64,000 nt of DNA from Limimaricola sp. G21655-S1. GTDB lineage: Bacteria; Pseudomonadota; Alphaproteobacteria; Rhodobacterales; Rhodobacteraceae. The DNA lies in contig NZ_JAPWGO010000017.1 of assembly GCF_027213785.1 (NCBI RefSeq), positions 1 through 64,000 of the forward strand, in the 5' to 3' direction. This document shows, one piece after another, positions 35,309 to 43,795 of this stretch (the first letter of the stretch is position 1; every line of letters starts with the position of its first letter). The notes beneath the pieces were generated by a model. That model did not search any database. It saw nothing but the letters and a program-made list of their open reading frames with translations, and had not been told where the DNA came from. The translations under genes were made by a program, and so were the position numbers.

Positions 35309-37522
35309 TCATCCCAATGCATGGAAGTGCTCGATGGCGGACCGCTTCAGCGGGCTGCGCGGCAGACGGAGGGGGCGGGTCCCGACAACTTCGCGAAACT
35401 CCTTCGCGGCAGCCAATACTTTGGCACGCTTCGACGCTACGCCGTTTGGCGTCTTATCTCGCTCGAAGCTGAAAAGGCTTACGCTACTGTCGGAGCCGTG
35501 GACCCGAATGGCGTCCGCTTCGCCGTCCTTTCCCAGAACGACCTCTACCGAAAAGCTTTCCAGGGGTGCCAGGTCGCAAGCCCGGATGACGGGGTGGCCA
35601 TGCTCCAGGCTGGGAGCGATCTCGAGCTTGAAATCTGCCTTGTCGACCGCGGTTTTGAGGTCCTTGGTGTGATGCGCGGTATAATGGCGGTTCAAGATCG
35701 ACCCGGACTTGTGACCAGCGAGCGCTTGCCGCTGCCCGTCTTCCACATGTGCGCTCCGCAGCATGGAGCTCAGCGTCTTGCGCGCGGCATAAATGTCCTC
35801 GTCAAAATCCGCGAGTTCAAGATGGCCAAGGGTCCGCGTCAGTGCTTTGCCGAAGGTCTCGGTGACCTTTCCAGTTTCGGTACGGCGCGCGATTTCTGGG
35901 AAGAGAAGGGGGCCATGAACGTCATCGAGTGACTTGATCCAGTCCACGAAGCCAAGGTCAAGTAGAAGCTGCGGAATCGGGATGATCCGCTCGGCGTCTT
36001 CCGTCTTACCGAGGGCCTCGCTGGTGAACCCAAGGGCAAGACAGTGCACCTGGTTCCGCAGCCGCAGGCTGTTGCGCTTGAGCAGGAGGACTTCCTCGAT
36101 TCGGGTACCCACCGTGAGAAGAATGAGCGGCACCCAGTAGAAGGCGTCGCGCACGATGACTGACCCGGGCTTCCATCGGCGATGCTCCGAGGCGCAGCCC
36201 GTGTAAATTGGGCAAGTGAGGAATTGTGCAAGCCGCTCTTCGGTCCACGGCATGCGGAGCTTGGGCTTGGTGACGCGGATATAGAGGGGATCGTCAGGTG
36301 CCGCTGCCTGGATTGTCCGCTCGACTTCCTTGTAGGAGAGGGCGCTGGGTGCCTCCTTGCATCCGAGGTCGGAGGCCGCCTTGAAGAGACGGTTGAGCCC
36401 GTCGCGGTTGCGGCGCAGCGTAGTCATGGTCAGCCGAGGCACCAGCTTTTCGACGAGGAGCGCGCGCTTCTCGAGGTCGCAGATGTCCGTCTGCGCACGG
36501 ATCTCTTCGGTTGCGGCCTCGTCCGCCGCGTCGGCGATGTCGATCTCGTCCTGCTTCGTGAGCTGCCGGCGTTCTTTGACGGGGCGGCCCTCACTGCGGG
36601 CCTTTTCGGTGAACCGGTTCTTGCCGTGGCTCCGCCCTTGGCTTTTCGGCAGGCGTGCCATCCAGGCAAAGAACTCTTCCTGTTTTCGCTTGGTGATCAT
36701 GGTCACCGGAACGTCGCCGAGGAACTCGATCGCGACCTTGGCGATCGCGTCGATATTCCCCTTCATGCTCTTGGTGGGGTATAGCTTCAGTGCGCGCTCC
36801 CAGCACTCCGAGAGCAGGACGGGGCCGCAGGACACGAACGTGTCGACCGGGGCCGCACTGAAGCGGGCCACGAGAGGGGCAGCCTCCGTGCGTGCATCCA
36901 CGCCATCGAGCGCCTTGCCTTCGATATCTTTCAAGTCGCGGAACAGGTCGACGGCGCGGCGGCCAAGGTCGCTGGGGATCGTCTCCGGCAGCGTGATGCC
37001 GAGAACCTGAGCGGCGGCTCGAAGCGGCTCTGCAACCTGGGCAAAGTCGTTGTGACGGGCGCGGCGCTTGAGCGTAAGGTTTTCCTGCTCGAGAAGCTCA
37101 ATGCGGGCGTCGATCTCCTCGTCGCCGAGGAGGGGGCCTTGATCTTGCTCGATGAGGATGCGGCCAAGCTCCTGCCGCAGCGCTTCCGTCAGAACCGCCG
37201 TGATCTCTTCGGCCGGCATGTCTTGGTAGGTGGAGTCGGTCATTATTCTTGTCTCTTCGCGCTCTACGATTGCGAGGAGACGAGCCGTCCGGCTCATCGC
37301 CTCGGACAGTAGAGCGGTTCGAAGGGACAAACACAGAAAGGATCTGCCACCATGAATTGCGATGACGTTGGGTAAGCGTTTTCGGAAGTAGTAGATGCGC
37401 CCGCGCCGCTGGAGGTAGGGTCCGGCCGAGCGGGGACGAGGCGATCTATGCCCCGGCGGGGGGGCAGCCATGCGCCGCAGTCTCGGGGCCTGTGACACGC
37501 GCTGTGTCATAGTTTGTGTCAT
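35309..37522 (-). CDS. tyrosine integrase of a tRNA-Gln-associated island (DUF6538-type N-terminus)
   Basis: A 737-aa integrase. The N-terminus has the YLQRRGRIYYFRKRLP segment typical of DUF6538 integrases, and the middle is long and charged with coiled stretches. The catalytic domain has Arg in LTVGTRIEEVLLLKR, the box YAARKTLSSML, His in LAGHKSGSILN and Tyr in NRHYTAHHT. It starts 86 bp from the 3' end of tRNA-Gln, the standard place for an island integrase. I use the ATG at 37522 (GAGGGT just upstream); repeats of TGTGACAC overlap this start and may regulate it. Confidence 0.85.
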   Translation of the reverse strand: MTQTMTQRVSQAPRLRRMAAPPPGHRSPRPRSAGPYLQRRGRIYYFRKRLPNVIAIHGGRSFLCLSLRTALLSEAMSRTARLLAIVEREETRIMTDSTYQDMPAEEITAVLTEALRQELGRILIEQDQGPLLGDEEIDARIELLEQENLTLKRRARHNDFAQVAEPLRAAAQVLGITLPETIPSDLGRRAVDLFRDLKDIEGKALDGVDARTEAAPLVARFSAAPVDTFVSCGPVLLSECWERALKLYPTKSMKGNIDAIAKVAIEFLGDVPVTMITKRKQEEFFAWMARLPKSQGRSHGKNRFTEKARSEGRPVKERRQLTKQDEIDIADAADEAATEEIRAQTDICDLEKRALLVEKLVPRLTMTTLRRNRDGLNRLFKAASDLGCKEAPSALSYKEVERTIQAAAPDDPLYIRVTKPKLRMPWTEERLAQFLTCPIYTGCASEHRRWKPGSVIVRDAFYWVPLILLTVGTRIEEVLLLKRNSLRLRNQVHCLALGFTSEALGKTEDAERIIPIPQLLLDLGFVDWIKSLDDVHGPLLFPEIARRTETGKVTETFGKALTRTLGHLELADFDEDIYAARKTLSSMLRSAHVEDGQRQALAGHKSGSILNRHYTAHHTKDLKTAVDKADFKLEIAPSLEHGHPVIRACDLAPLESFSVEVVLGKDGEADAIRVHGSDSSVSLFSFERDKTPNGVASKRAKVLAAAKEFREVVGTRPLRLPRSPLKRSAIEHFHALG

Positions 37523-37543
37523 ACCCTCGGGCGGGTGTGACAC
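37491..37543. repeat. clustered TGTGACAC/TGTGTCA repeats at the integrase start
   Basis: TGTGACAC occurs at 37491-37498 and 37536-37543. Inverted copies GTGTCA (37504-37509) and TGTGTCA (37515-37521) lie between them; the first pair forms the palindrome TGACAC-N5-GTGTCA. The cluster spans the start codon of the integrase and could be an autoregulatory operator or arm-type integrase sites. Confidence 0.4.
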
Positions 37544-37608
37544 GGCGTTTTGCGACAGCGATCTGTCGACCCTATATTCTTGGGCTTTTGGCGGTTTTGG
37601 GGGAAACA

Positions 37609-37683
37609 TGGCTGGGGTGGTAGGATTCGAACCTACGGTACACGGTACCAAAAACCGCTGCCTTACCACTTGGCTACACCCCA
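37609..37683 (-). tRNA. tRNA-Gln (anticodon TTG)
   Basis: The minus strand folds as a full tRNA. The acceptor stem is TGGGGTG with its partner CACCCCA-side sequence, and the D-arm contains AGCCAAGTGGTAAGGC. The anticodon arm is CGGT-TTTTGGT-ACCG with TTG at positions 34-36, and the T-arm is GTAGG-TTCGAAT-CCTAC. CCA is encoded. The 3' end points to the integrase gene. In alphaproteobacteria Gln-tRNA is usually made by mischarging and amidation rather than by GlnRS. Confidence 0.95.
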
Positions 37684-37823
37684 GCAGGTGTGGCGGCTGT
37701 CTAACCTTGTCGGCTGGCGGCTGCAAGAGCCAGATGCGGGATTTTTGCGGCTTCCGCCGGGGCATTTTTCCGCATCGCCAAGGCGGGGTGGCGCGGACCG
37801 GGACGCGGCCCGCGCGGCGGGGA

Positions 37824-38657
37824 TCAAAGGCGGATCGGGTCGGTCTTGGCGAGACGGTCGAAGCCCATGAGCGTGGCGACCAGCTTCGGCATCTGCGACA
37901 GCGGCACCATGTTCGGCCCGTCCGAAGGTGCGGTGTCGGGCGCTTCGTGGGTCTCGATGAACACCGCCGCGATGCCGAGGCTCGCCGCCGCGCGCGCCAT
38001 CACCGGCGCGAATTCGCGCTGCCCGCCCGAAGCCCCGCCCAGGCCGCCGGGCTGCTGCACCGAATGGGTCGCGTCCATCACCACCGGGTAGCCGGTCTTC
38101 ATCATCTCGGGCAGCGACCGCATGTCGGCCACCAGCGTGTTGTAGCCGAAGGAGACGCCGCGCTCGGTCAGGAGGATACGGCGGTTGCCGGTCGAGGCGA
38201 TCTTCTCCGCGACGTTGGCCATGTCCCATGGCGCCAGGAACTGGCCCTTCTTGACGTTGATGGCAGCGCCGGTCTCGCCAGCGGCCAGGAGCAGATCGGT
38301 CTGGCGGCACAGGAAGGCCGGAATCTGCAGGATGTCGGCCACCTCGGCCACGGGCGCGCAGTGATCGGCGCCATGGATGTCGGTCAACACCGGGCAGCCG
38401 ATGGCACGCTTCACGTCGTCGAGCACGCGCAGCCCGGCCTCCATGCCGAGGCCGCGCTTGCCCGAAATCGAGGTGCGGTTGGCCTTGTCGTAGCTGCCCT
38501 TGAACACGAATTGCGCGCCGTGGGCGGCGCAGGCCTCGGCCATCTGGCCCGCGATCATCTGCGCGTGGTCCGAGGATTCGAGCTGGCAGGGTCCGGCGAT
38601 CAGGGTGAGGGGGCGGTCGTTGCCGACCGTGAGTGAGCCTATCTGGATGTCGATCAT
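37824..38657 (-). CDS. kdsA: 3-deoxy-8-phosphooctulonate (KDO-8-P) synthase
   Basis: A 277-aa enzyme that condenses PEP with arabinose-5-phosphate to KDO-8-P, for the LPS inner core. Family motifs: LIAGPCQLES near the N-terminus, FKGSYDKANRTSISGKRG, GCPVLTDIHG, ILQIPAFLCRQTDLL, NVKKGQFLAPWDM and VVMDATHSVQQPGG. Length is standard and the gene is intact. It is core-genome material just beyond tRNA-Gln. An unusual G/C homopolymer palindrome lies about 45-85 bp upstream of its ATG. Confidence 0.97.
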   Translation of the reverse strand: MIDIQIGSLTVGNDRPLTLIAGPCQLESSDHAQMIAGQMAEACAAHGAQFVFKGSYDKANRTSISGKRGLGMEAGLRVLDDVKRAIGCPVLTDIHGADHCAPVAEVADILQIPAFLCRQTDLLLAAGETGAAINVKKGQFLAPWDMANVAEKIASTGNRRILLTERGVSFGYNTLVADMRSLPEMMKTGYPVVMDATHSVQQPGGLGGASGGQREFAPVMARAAASLGIAAVFIETHEAPDTAPSDGPNMVPLSQMPKLVATLMGFDRLAKTDPIRL

Positions 38658-38700
38658 GGGGCAGGGGCCTTTCGCATGCTGTCGGGGCCCGGTCTAGCGC

Positions 38701-38742
38701 GGCGGGGGGGGGGGGGGGCGCCCCCCCCCCCCCCCCCCGCCG
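38701..38742. repeat. G15-CG-C18 palindrome flanked by GGC/GCC
   Basis: After GGC at 38701 comes a run of 15 G (38704-38718), then CG, then a run of 18 C (38721-38738), then GCCGC. The arms are complementary, so the single strand can form a very stable hairpin, or G-quadruplex/i-motif structures. It begins right after the stop of the capsule-export gene (38744) and precedes kdsA. It may be a terminator, a slippage-prone tract or an assembly artefact. Confidence 0.8.
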
Positions 38743-38743
38743 C

Positions 38744-40453
38744 TCAGCCCGACACCTGCTCGCGCAGGATCGAAACGGTGAGCGAGAGCATCAGGTAGAT
38801 GCCCGAGAAGATCAGGAAGGCCAGTGCCGTGTTCTCAAGCGCCTTGGGATAGGTCGGCTCGTCCGGGGCCACAGGTTCGACCCCGAGCGACAGGTAGCGC
38901 ACCTGCCGGTTGGCCTCGATCTGCGCCGCCTCCATCTGCTGCAGCGCCTGCTGCACCAGAAGCGTCTGGAAACCGTAATCCTCTTCGGCCAGCCGCAGTT
39001 CGGTATTGCGCGCGGCGAGCGAAGCGCCCTGTTCCGAGGCTTCGGTCATCTCGCGGCGCAGGTCCGAGATCAGCGCCTCGATGCCCGCGATCTGGCTTCT
39101 GAGCGAGTTCACCTGCGCCTCGTTCGGGCGGCGCACCGCGAGACGGGTCTGCAACTCCAGCTGCAATTGCTGGCGCTGGGTCTCGAGCGCCGAGATCTGC
39201 GACGTGCGCGCCGCGGTCTCGCCCACCGGGTCGATCTGCTGCACCTCCTGCTGGATCCTGAGCCAGTTGGCCAGGGCTTCGGCGCGGCGCGCCTCGGCTG
39301 TCTCGTAACTCTCTCGCGCGCCCTGCATCTGGTCGGTGCGCAGCCGAGCGGTGAGCTGGTCGACCTGTTCCTCGGCATAACCCAGAAGCGCCTCGGAAAA
39401 GCGCTGCGAGGTTTCGGGGTCGGGGGCGATCACCTCCATCTTCACGATGCCCTCGGTGGGGTCGTAGGAAATCCTCACGTGATCCTGGTAGAGATCGTAG
39501 GCGGCCTCGTTCGTGGCGGGACGGGGCAGGCGCTGCAACGGGTCGATGGCGGGGTCGGAGAACACCTCCTTGAAGTCCTCCTCCTCGTCGAGCCGGACCA
39601 TGGCCGCACGCGAGGTCAGGTAGGACTGAACGGTGATGCTGTCCTGCTGCGTCGCCATGGAGGTGCCCTGGAACAGCCCGCCCAGACCGGGGCCGGCCTG
39701 CGGTTCGGCCTGCTGGATCACGAATTCCGAGCGAGTGGCGTACATCGGGGTGGCGACCGCGAAGAAGTAGTAGCCGGCCAGCACCGTCGGCAGCAGCACG
39801 AAGAGCGCCAGCCGCAGGCACAGGAGCGCCATGCGGCGGCGGCGGCGCTTCGCGAGGTCGCGCTGGATCCGACCGATCTCGGAGGCGCGGCGCTCGGCCG
39901 AGGCGCCGGGGTCAGCCCGCTTGGTCGAGGGCAGGCTGCGATCGGGATCGGGCACGGTGGAGGGAAGCTGCACGCGGGGCGACATCCCGGTCTCATCGTC
40001 CTGCTGCCGTGGCACGACCAGCTCGATGATGTTCGAGCGCTGGAACGGATCGACACCGCGCGCGCGAAGCTGGCGCACCGCGTCGTAATCAGAGCTCACC
40101 TCCAGCCCCTGCTTCTGCGCCACGCGCCGCGCCATGCGCAGCTGCCTGCCACTCAGCCCCTCCTGGCGGATCCGGTCGATCTCGTCCTCGACATTGGCGA
40201 AGCTTCCGCCGGACGCGGAGGCCGGCGTCGCGGGTCGGGCAGCGTTGGCCGGCCCGGCCTCGTCCTCGGCCAGCCATTGCTGAACCGGGCGCATCGCGAC
40301 GGCGGTCCCGGCCTGCCTATGCCCGGCTTCGGCCTCGGCCGTGCTGGCCTCGGTGTCGGCGTCGGCGACGCCCCGGGCCGCCTCGAGCGCGGGCGGAGCG
40401 AGCGGCGCGCCTGCGCGCAGGCGGTAGCGGGTCACCCTAGGCTTGGTAGTCAT
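38744..40453 (-). CDS. capsule polysaccharide export inner-membrane protein (KpsE/Wzz-like)
   Basis: A 569-aa protein. The first 200 residues are polar and cytoplasmic, ending in a basic stretch (LAKRRRRRMALL). TM1 is at about 209-230. A periplasmic domain rich in coiled coil follows (about 300-510; QISALETQRQQLQLELQTRL), and TM2 is near the C-terminus (ALAFLIFSGIYLMLSLTVSI). This is the polysaccharide co-polymerase/KpsE layout, with an unusually long N-terminal extension. The start at 40453 overlaps the end of the ATPase gene by 17 bp, so the pair is translationally linked. It probably bridges the ABC exporter to an outer-membrane pore. Confidence 0.82.
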   Translation of the reverse strand: MTTKPRVTRYRLRAGAPLAPPALEAARGVADADTEASTAEAEAGHRQAGTAVAMRPVQQWLAEDEAGPANAARPATPASASGGSFANVEDEIDRIRQEGLSGRQLRMARRVAQKQGLEVSSDYDAVRQLRARGVDPFQRSNIIELVVPRQQDDETGMSPRVQLPSTVPDPDRSLPSTKRADPGASAERRASEIGRIQRDLAKRRRRRMALLCLRLALFVLLPTVLAGYYFFAVATPMYATRSEFVIQQAEPQAGPGLGGLFQGTSMATQQDSITVQSYLTSRAAMVRLDEEEDFKEVFSDPAIDPLQRLPRPATNEAAYDLYQDHVRISYDPTEGIVKMEVIAPDPETSQRFSEALLGYAEEQVDQLTARLRTDQMQGARESYETAEARRAEALANWLRIQQEVQQIDPVGETAARTSQISALETQRQQLQLELQTRLAVRRPNEAQVNSLRSQIAGIEALISDLRREMTEASEQGASLAARNTELRLAEEDYGFQTLLVQQALQQMEAAQIEANRQVRYLSLGVEPVAPDEPTYPKALENTALAFLIFSGIYLMLSLTVSILREQVSG

Positions 40454-41090
40454 AGAGCTCCCGTGCCTCCTCGAGACTGTCGAACATGTGCAGCTGGCCG
40501 TGGCGGAGCACGGCGGCCTGCCGGGCAAAGCGTTCCAGCGTCTGCGGCTGGTGCGAGACGATCACGACCGTCGTCGTTTCCAGCCGCTCGCGCAATATCT
40601 CGCCCGCCTTGCGGTTGAACTCGGCATCCGTGGTCTGTGGCATGCCCTCGTCGATCAGGTAGATGTCGAAATCGAGCGCCAGCATCAACGAAAAGCCGAA
40701 ACGCGCGCGCATGCCTTGGCTGTAGGTGCCGACGGGACGATCGAAATACTCGGCGATGCCGCAGAGCCAGCGGCAGAAGGCCTCGACGTAATCGGGATCG
40801 AGCCCGTAGAGGCGGGCGATGTAACGCGCGTTCTCCCGCGCGCTGTGACGCGGCACCACGCCCCCCATGAAGCCGAGCGGAAAGGAAATCCGGGAACTGC
40901 GGATGATCCGCCCCTCATCGGGCTTTTCCAGCCCGGCCATCATGTTGATCAGCGTCGTCTTGCCGGTGCCGTTCGGCGCCAGAATCCCGAGCGAACGGCC
41001 GAGCTCGACCCGGAACGAGGCCCGGTCGAGGATCACCTTGCGGCGTTTGCCGGTCCAGAAGGACTTGCTGACCTCATCGAATTCGAGCAT
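40437..41090 (-). CDS. capsule/polysaccharide ABC exporter ATP-binding protein (KpsT-like)
   Basis: A 217-aa nucleotide-binding protein: Walker A APNGTGKTT, signature YSQGMRARFGF, Walker B FDIYLIDEG, H-loop VSHQPQ. Short length and the YSxGMRARF pattern match KpsT/Wzt-type polysaccharide exporters. The start at 41090 has GGGGAG 3-4 nt upstream; an ATG at 41129 is less likely. The matching permease (KpsM) is not adjacent, so it must be encoded elsewhere. The 3' end overlaps the KpsE-like gene. Confidence 0.85.
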   Translation of the reverse strand: MLEFDEVSKSFWTGKRRKVILDRASFRVELGRSLGILAPNGTGKTTLINMMAGLEKPDEGRIIRSSRISFPLGFMGGVVPRHSARENARYIARLYGLDPDYVEAFCRWLCGIAEYFDRPVGTYSQGMRARFGFSLMLALDFDIYLIDEGMPQTTDAEFNRKAGEILRERLETTTVVIVSHQPQTLERFARQAAVLRHGQLHMFDSLEEARELYDYQA

Positions 41091-41315
41091 CGGCTCCCCG
41101 TTTCTGCCCTCGTCGCCCCGTTCAACCACATAGGGCCGGTACCGGATGCCCTGAAGCCCTGTCTAGAAGGGCTTTAAGGCGAAAGAGCGCCGAAATCCTC
41201 GCCAAACTGGGGGACTGTTTCCCGTCGGGGCCTTGCGCGTCCTTCGCCACCGCATGGACCTTCGGCTTCGGCCGCGCGTTTAGTGGCCGAACCCCCTTAG
41301 TGAAGGAGTGACGTC
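41091..41315. other. promoter region between capsule export and UDG genes
   Basis: No gene is seen. A weak inverted pair, AGCCCT (41156-41161) with AGGGCT (41168-41173), lies upstream of the KpsT-like start. GAAGGAG (41302-41308) is the ribosome site of the microprotein at 41316. Confidence 0.4.
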
Positions 41316-41390
41316 ATGCGCAAGTTCGTCAAGTATTTCGCGATCTGGAAACTCGCACGCAAGTTCCTGCGCGGCGGCCGCCGGGTCTGA
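41316..41390 (+). CDS. 24-residue cationic microprotein
   Basis: An ATG at 41316 lies 7 nt after GAAGGAG and opens a 25-codon frame ending in TGA. The product is strongly basic, with Lys/Arg alternating with aromatic and aliphatic residues (KFVKYFAIWKLARKFL). That gives an amphipathic helix likely to associate with membranes. Codon use fits the host. No family is assigned. It stands alone before the UDG gene. Confidence 0.5.
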   Translation: MRKFVKYFAIWKLARKFLRGGRRV

Positions 41391-41433
41391 TCGGGCCCTT
41401 GCGCGGGGGCCTTGGGCACATAGATGATCGGCG

Positions 41434-42021
41434 ATGGACCAGCTTCGTTCCGATCTTTCCGCCTGCCGCCTCTGCGCCGACCGCTTTGCCGCCACCGCGA
41501 CGCGCCACACGCCGCGTCCGGTGGTCTGGTTTCGCCCCGGCGCCCGGCTCCTGATCGCGAGCCAGGCGCCGGGGCTTCGCGTGCACGAGGCCGGCACCCC
41601 GTTCTGGGATCGCTCCGGCACCCGTCTGCGCGACTGGCTGGGTCTCGACGAGGACGCCTTCTACGACCGAACGCGCGTGGCCATCGTGCCGATGGCCTTC
41701 TGCTTTCCCGGATATGACGCCAAGGGCTCGGACCTGCCGCCGCCGCCGGTCTGCGCGCAGGTCTGGCGCGACCGGGTGCTGTCCGAGCTGAGCGATATCC
41801 GGCTCACCGTGCTGATCGGCGGCGCGGCGATGAACTGGCATCTGGGTCGCGGGCCGGGCGTGACCGAACGGGTGCGACGCTGGCGCGAATACGGCCCCGA
41901 GCTGTTTCCCTTGCCTCATCCGTCGTGGCGCAATACCGCATGGCTCAAGCGCAACCCGTGGTTCGGCGGGGAGGTTCTCCCGGATCTGAAGGCCCGCGTG
42001 CGAGAGGTCATGGAGGACTGA
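41434..42021 (+). CDS. uracil-DNA glycosylase family protein
   Basis: A 195-aa member of the uracil-DNA glycosylase superfamily, which removes damaged or deaminated bases. The active-site motif region is ASQAPG (about residues 47-52), the mid motif is IGGAAMNW, and the DNA-binding motif is PLPHPSWRN near the C-terminus. Cysteines CRLC at residues 11-14 could suggest a metal site, but the full four-Cys set of Fe-S UDGs is not evident. It lies 3 bp before an SseB-like gene on the same strand. Confidence 0.8.
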   Translation: MDQLRSDLSACRLCADRFAATATRHTPRPVVWFRPGARLLIASQAPGLRVHEAGTPFWDRSGTRLRDWLGLDEDAFYDRTRVAIVPMAFCFPGYDAKGSDLPPPPVCAQVWRDRVLSELSDIRLTVLIGGAAMNWHLGRGPGVTERVRRWREYGPELFPLPHPSWRNTAWLKRNPWFGGEVLPDLKARVREVMED

Positions 42022-42024
42022 CAC

Positions 42025-42804
42025 ATGGAAACCGGTCTCGACGTGGCCTCGGCCATGATGGATGCGTCGCCCGAGGATGATGCGGCGCGGCTGCGCTATT
42101 ACGGGCGTCTCGCCGATGCCGAGTTGTACCTGCTGCTGGCCGAGGAGGCGGGCGACGAGAACGTGACCCCCGTGACCATCGACGAGGCCGGGCAGAGCTA
42201 TGCGGTGGCCTTCGATCGCGAAGAGCGCCTGTCGGACTATGCGGGCGCGGCCGCCTTCCACGCCGCGGTGCCCGGGCGGGCGCTGGCGCAGATCCTCGGT
42301 GCGCAGGGTCTGGGTCTCGCGCTCAACCCGCGCGTGGCGGCCTCGGCACGGCTGCTGCCGCCGGAGGCGCTGGTCTGGCTGGCCGAGACGCTGACCCATG
42401 CGCCGCAACAGGCCGCCGACCGGCCGGTGGCGGTGAACCCGCCCAAGGATTTCTCGGAAAAGCTCCTGGCCGCGCTCGACGAAAAGCTGGCTTCGGCGCG
42501 CGGTCTGGCGCAAGAGGCTTGGCTGGTGCGGGTCGAATATGCCGATGGCCGCGAAGCACCGCTTCTGGCCTTCATCGATCCGGCACCGGTGGCTGAGCGC
42601 GGCCTTGCCGTTGCCGTGGGCGAGGCGCTGACCTTCTCGGGGCTGGAAGAGGGCGCGCTCGACGTGGCCTTCCTTAAGGGCGGCAGCGAAACCGCGAGGC
42701 GCATCGCCCGCGTCGGCCTGCGTCTCAAGCTGCCGCAGCCGCATGTCGCGCCGGGACCCAAGGCCCCGGGCATGGACCCGGAAAAACCGCCGCGGCTGCA
42801 CTAG
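42025..42804 (+). CDS. SseB-family protein
   Basis: A 259-aa soluble protein. Residues about 10-125 match the SseB N-terminal domain (GRLADAELYLLLAEEA, then RALAQILGAQGLGLALN). A second alpha/beta part follows (about 145-235; PKDFSEKLLAALDEKLASAR, then SGLEEGALDVAFL), typical of SseB_C-bearing proteins. The role is not established; E. coli SseB is an 'enhanced serine sensitivity' protein. It is transcribed with the UDG gene (3-bp gap). Confidence 0.7.
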   Translation: METGLDVASAMMDASPEDDAARLRYYGRLADAELYLLLAEEAGDENVTPVTIDEAGQSYAVAFDREERLSDYAGAAAFHAAVPGRALAQILGAQGLGLALNPRVAASARLLPPEALVWLAETLTHAPQQAADRPVAVNPPKDFSEKLLAALDEKLASARGLAQEAWLVRVEYADGREAPLLAFIDPAPVAERGLAVAVGEALTFSGLEEGALDVAFLKGGSETARRIARVGLRLKLPQPHVAPGPKAPGMDPEKPPRLH

Positions 42805-42867
42805 GCTCCTTCAGGCCACTTTGTTCCAGAAATACGCAAACACGCCGCCAGCCCCGTTCGGACGGTC

Positions 42868-43794
42868 TCAATAGCCGCGTCCCCGGTCCACGAGGTGCAA
42901 GAGTGGCTCGCCCGCCTCCGAGCGCCGGATATTCTCGACGATCACCCGCGCCGCCGTGGCGGGGCGGGTGGCCGAGGCGACATGCGGCGTCACCGTGACC
43001 TGCGGATGCCGCCAGTAGCGATGGTCCGCAGGCAGCGGCTCGATGCGGAACACGTCGAGCGTCGCATGGCCGATCCGCCCCTCGTCCAACGCCGCCAGCA
43101 AGGCCGCGTCGTCGATCAGCGGCCCGCGCCCGGGATTGATGAGCGCCGCGCCGCGCGCGGGCAGGGCAAGGCGCGTGTCATCAAGCAGGTTCTCCGTCTC
43201 GGGGGTCAGCGGCAGCAGCGTCACCACGATCTGCGCGTCGCGCAGCGCCTGCGTCAGGCCGTCCTCACCGGACAGGCAACGCAGCCCCTCGATCTCTTTC
43301 GGCGTGCGGCTCCAACCAGTCACCGGGAAACCCAGCCCCGCAAGCGTCTCGGCGCAGGCCCGCCCCAGCGCGCCAAGACCCAGCACGGTCACGGGACGGT
43401 CGGCGGCCAGAGGCGGCGGCGTCGGATGCCAAGCGCGCTCCGGGTTGAGGATATGCGCATCCATGCCGAGGTGATGACGCAGCACGTGACCGGACACGTA
43501 TTCCACCATGCCCCGTTCGAGCCCCGCATCGACCATCCGGGTCAGCGGCTGGGTCAACGTCGCGTTGCCGACGATCCGCTCCACCCCGGCCCAGAGGCTG
43601 AGCACGGCACGGGCGCGGATGAATGGCGTGAAGTCGCGCAGCGCGTCATTGGGCGCATAGACGATGTAATCGACCGTCTCCGGATCGGCGTCCCGCGACA
43701 GCTCCGCCTCGATGCCGGCCTCGGTAAGCCCCCGGGGCAGCAATTCGCGATAATCGGCCCAGTCCGTGTCGGGCGCGGAAAACAGAATTCTCAT
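42868..43794 (-). CDS. ghrA: glyoxylate/hydroxypyruvate reductase A-type 2-hydroxyacid dehydrogenase
   Basis: A 308-aa D-2-hydroxyacid dehydrogenase. NAD(P)-binding motif VLGLGALGRACAETLAGLGF is central, catalytic Arg lies in LINPGRGPLIDD, and catalytic His in VTPHVASATRP. Length and the N-terminus (MRILFSAPDTDW) match GhrA, which reduces glyoxylate and hydroxypyruvate with NADPH. Its ATG lies 1 nt after the rodA TGA with GAGGTGA as ribosome site, so it is the last gene of the rod-shape operon by position, although functionally separate. Confidence 0.9.
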   Translation of the reverse strand: MRILFSAPDTDWADYRELLPRGLTEAGIEAELSRDADPETVDYIVYAPNDALRDFTPFIRARAVLSLWAGVERIVGNATLTQPLTRMVDAGLERGMVEYVSGHVLRHHLGMDAHILNPERAWHPTPPPLAADRPVTVLGLGALGRACAETLAGLGFPVTGWSRTPKEIEGLRCLSGEDGLTQALRDAQIVVTLLPLTPETENLLDDTRLALPARGAALINPGRGPLIDDAALLAALDEGRIGHATLDVFRIEPLPADHRYWRHPQVTVTPHVASATRPATAARVIVENIRRSEAGEPLLHLVDRGRGY

Positions 43795-43795
43795 G

